In this document: positions 5,180 through 5,904 of the stretch, one piece after another
How positions within the stretch are numbered: position 1 is the stretch's first letter
Layout: each line of letters begins with the position of its first letter
Assembly (NCBI GenBank): GCA_018239705.1
Contig: JAFEGS010000072.1
Location: forward strand, 1-5,904
Origin: Verrucomicrobiota bacterium
Lineage (GTDB): Bacteria; Chlamydiota; Chlamydiia; Chlamydiales; FEN-1388
Length of the DNA: 5,904 nt
Direction of reading: 5' to 3'
Notes under the pieces: model-generated
Told to the model about the DNA's origin: nothing
Databases searched by the model: none
The model's input: only the letters and a program-made list of their open reading frames with translations
Made by a program: the position numbers and the translations under genes

Positions 5180-5485
5180 ATGGCTAAAAAATCTGTTGTC
5201 GCAAGACAAAAAAAGCGTGAAGTTCTGGTCAAAAGACATTGGGGAAAGCGTCAAGAGCTTAAAAAGCAAGCTATCGACATGACCCTTACTGAAGAAGAAC
5301 GTCACGAAGCACGCCTGGCAATCAACAAGATGCCAAAGGATAGCTCTGCAACACGTCTACGCAATCGCTGCCAGCTTACTGGCCGACCAAGAGGCGTTAT
5401 TAGTAAATTTAAGATTTCCCGTCTCTGCTTCCGCGAGATGGCGCTGATGGGACTTATTCCCGGCGTCACCAAAGCAAGCTGGTAG
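5180..5485 (+). CDS. rpsN: 30S ribosomal protein S14
   Basis: A 101-residue protein of the small ribosomal subunit head. The opening MAKKSVVARQKKRE is typical of the long, zinc-free S14 class. The diagnostic block RNRCQLTGRPRG (61-72) is followed by FKISRLCFREMALMGLIPG (77-95) and the conserved end VTKASW. The length is that of the E. coli-type protein, and the CxxC pairs of the short zinc form are missing. AAGGA (5162-5166) lies 13 nt before the ATG, somewhat far. It is the second gene of the rpmJ transcript and is followed within 35 bp by a strong terminator. Placement with rpmJ outside the large ribosomal operon agrees with the chlamydial order I recall. Confidence 0.97.
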   Translation: MAKKSVVARQKKREVLVKRHWGKRQELKKQAIDMTLTEEERHEARLAINKMPKDSSATRLRNRCQLTGRPRGVISKFKISRLCFREMALMGLIPGVTKASW

Positions 5486-5517
5486 ACAAGAATTATTGTG
5501 TCCATTTTCCTTGCCTT

Positions 5518-5553
5518 GAAACCCTGAGAGCTTGCTTTCAGGGTTTCTTTTTT
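5518..5553 (+). terminator. Intrinsic terminator of rpmJ-rpsN
   Basis: GAAACCCTGA (5518-5527) pairs perfectly with TCAGGGTTTC (5538-5547). A G-T, an A-T and a G-C pair extend the stem to a CTTG tetraloop (5531-5534), and six Ts follow (5548-5553). It is unidirectional, because the other strand has no T-run after the stem. Confidence 0.93.
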
Positions 5554-5633
5554 ATGGCGAGATAAAGTGACAGATAAAAAAACAGTCCTCCGCAACGCTT
5601 ACAGGACCTAGCTACAATATATACTGTTTCCAG
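5554..5633. other. AT-rich spacer without recognised feature
   Basis: Between the rpsN terminator and the octamer-repeat palindrome. A short GTCCT...AGGAC inverted pair (from 5584) and TATA-like runs (5614-5625) occur, but no paired -35 box, gene or RNA could be supported. Confidence 0.4.
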
Positions 5634-5793
5634 TTGAAACTTGAGAATTATTGCCTTCTCTCTCTGCGTCTCTGCGCCTCTGCGTTGAAATGCTCACACC
5701 TGATCTAAGATAACGTTGTGCCCAAAAATTCAACGCAGAGACGCAGAGGCGCAGAGACGCAGAGAAACGAAAAATCATTTTTCTAACTTTCAA
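5634..5793. repeat. Palindromic repeat element with CTCTGCGY octamers
   Basis: The core left arm is three tandem octamers, CTCTGCGT-CTCTGCGC-CTCTGCGT (5662-5685), then TGAA. The right arm (5729-5764) is the reverse complement with four octamers. The 39-nt centre (5690-5728) is not self-complementary. Weaker outer arms, TTGAAACTTGAGAA (5634-5647) and TTCTAACTTTCAA (5781-5793), extend the symmetry. The CTCTGCGYCTCTGCG theme is a dispersed repeat I recall from several unrelated bacterial genomes, so this is probably one copy of a mobile, MITE-like or repeat-family element. It holds no convincing coding region. Confidence 0.9.
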
Positions 5794-5904
5794 GTGAAGT
5801 TGATAACAGGGTAATGAGCTGCTTTAAATCGCCTACAACCTTCCAGTCAGCCATGCCCTCGCTCCACACATAGGTCGACGCAGTAACACTTCCTGCCTGC
5901 CAGA
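5783..5904 (-). CDS. GYF_2-like domain protein (C-terminal fragment)
   Basis: Only the last 39 codons and the stop are in the window. The protein ends WQAGSVTASTYVWSEGMADW, followed by KVVGDLKQLITLLS and a short tail. The 'G-x-(I/V)-T-x-x-T-x-V-W-x-E-G-M-x-D-W' pattern, followed by a short helix, is characteristic of the GYF_2 (DUF4339) domain. This small putative protein-interaction module is often found at an end of bacterial membrane or multidomain proteins. What lies upstream, and so the function, cannot be seen. The reading frame is coherent, whereas the other two frames on this strand hit stops. Its stop codon and last two codons fall within the outer arm of the adjacent palindromic repeat. 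Confidence 0.65.
   Translation of the reverse strand, partial: WQAGSVTASTYVWSEGMADWKVVGDLKQLITLLSTSLES

Noticed and set aside
5662..5764. Octamer repeats as a CRISPR array
   Set aside because: Units are 8 bp, directly adjacent and in inverted orientation in the two arms. There are no unique spacers of regular length.
5608..5793. A 61-codon minus-strand frame over the octamer palindrome
   Set aside because: Its sequence is simply the translated repeat (serine, arginine and leucine runs), and it lies in a different frame from the GYF_2-like gene end.

Overview
The window reads as part of a chromosome from a member of the phylum Chlamydiota, probably an environmental family rather than the genus Chlamydia. 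Three things point there. The L36 protein has the cysteine-free chlamydial form, with KADSSKGDILVRRKGR and a GPARKK end. The thioredoxin-fold gene, rnpA, rpmH, rpmJ and rpsN lie in the order I recall from Chlamydia trachomatis (the CT783-CT787 block). glgA is followed by a pgsA-type gene, as in CT798-CT797. Family and species cannot be fixed from sequence alone. These synteny statements are from memory and were not searched.

Layout. Positions 1-3650 hold a minus-strand run. In transcription order it is a DTW/Tsr3-like SPOUT protein (3650-3159), an AGCS-type sodium:amino-acid symporter (3086-1722), glycogen synthase glgA (1717-149) and the N-terminus of a CDP-alcohol phosphatidyltransferase (from 117 to the window edge). 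The last three are tightly spaced and are probably co-transcribed from a promoter next to the stop of the DTW/Tsr3-like gene. A secreted thioredoxin-like protein with a CPWC site runs the other way (3685-4182). It meets rnpA (4538-4179) tail to tail with the stop codons sharing a TTAA. rnpA overlaps rpmH (4672-4532) by 7 nt, and both are read from a promoter at 4704-4732. rpmJ (5020-5157) and rpsN (5180-5485) run on the plus strand from their own promoter (4953-4981) and end at a strong intrinsic terminator (5518-5553). The window closes with the C-terminus of a minus-strand GYF_2-like protein (5783-5904).

Two intergenic stretches hold structure that the genes do not explain. The 347-bp rpmH-rpmJ gap contains a GC-rich, ungapped 165-nt hairpin (4740-4904) with perfect 13-bp ends. 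Its mismatches are strongly biased to G-A on the plus strand, and a terminator-like hairpin with a T-run follows at once. This is the best candidate for an undescribed element in the window: a structured small RNA or, alternatively, a MITE-like palindrome. The rpsN-GYF_2 gap holds a second palindrome, built from an octamer repeat (CTCTGCGY) with three copies in one arm and four in the other.

Functionally, rpmH, rnpA, rpmJ and rpsN are core translation and RNA-processing genes. The left half joins amino-acid uptake, glycogen synthesis and phospholipid synthesis in one probable transcript. The thioredoxin-like protein probably acts on disulfides in the periplasm.
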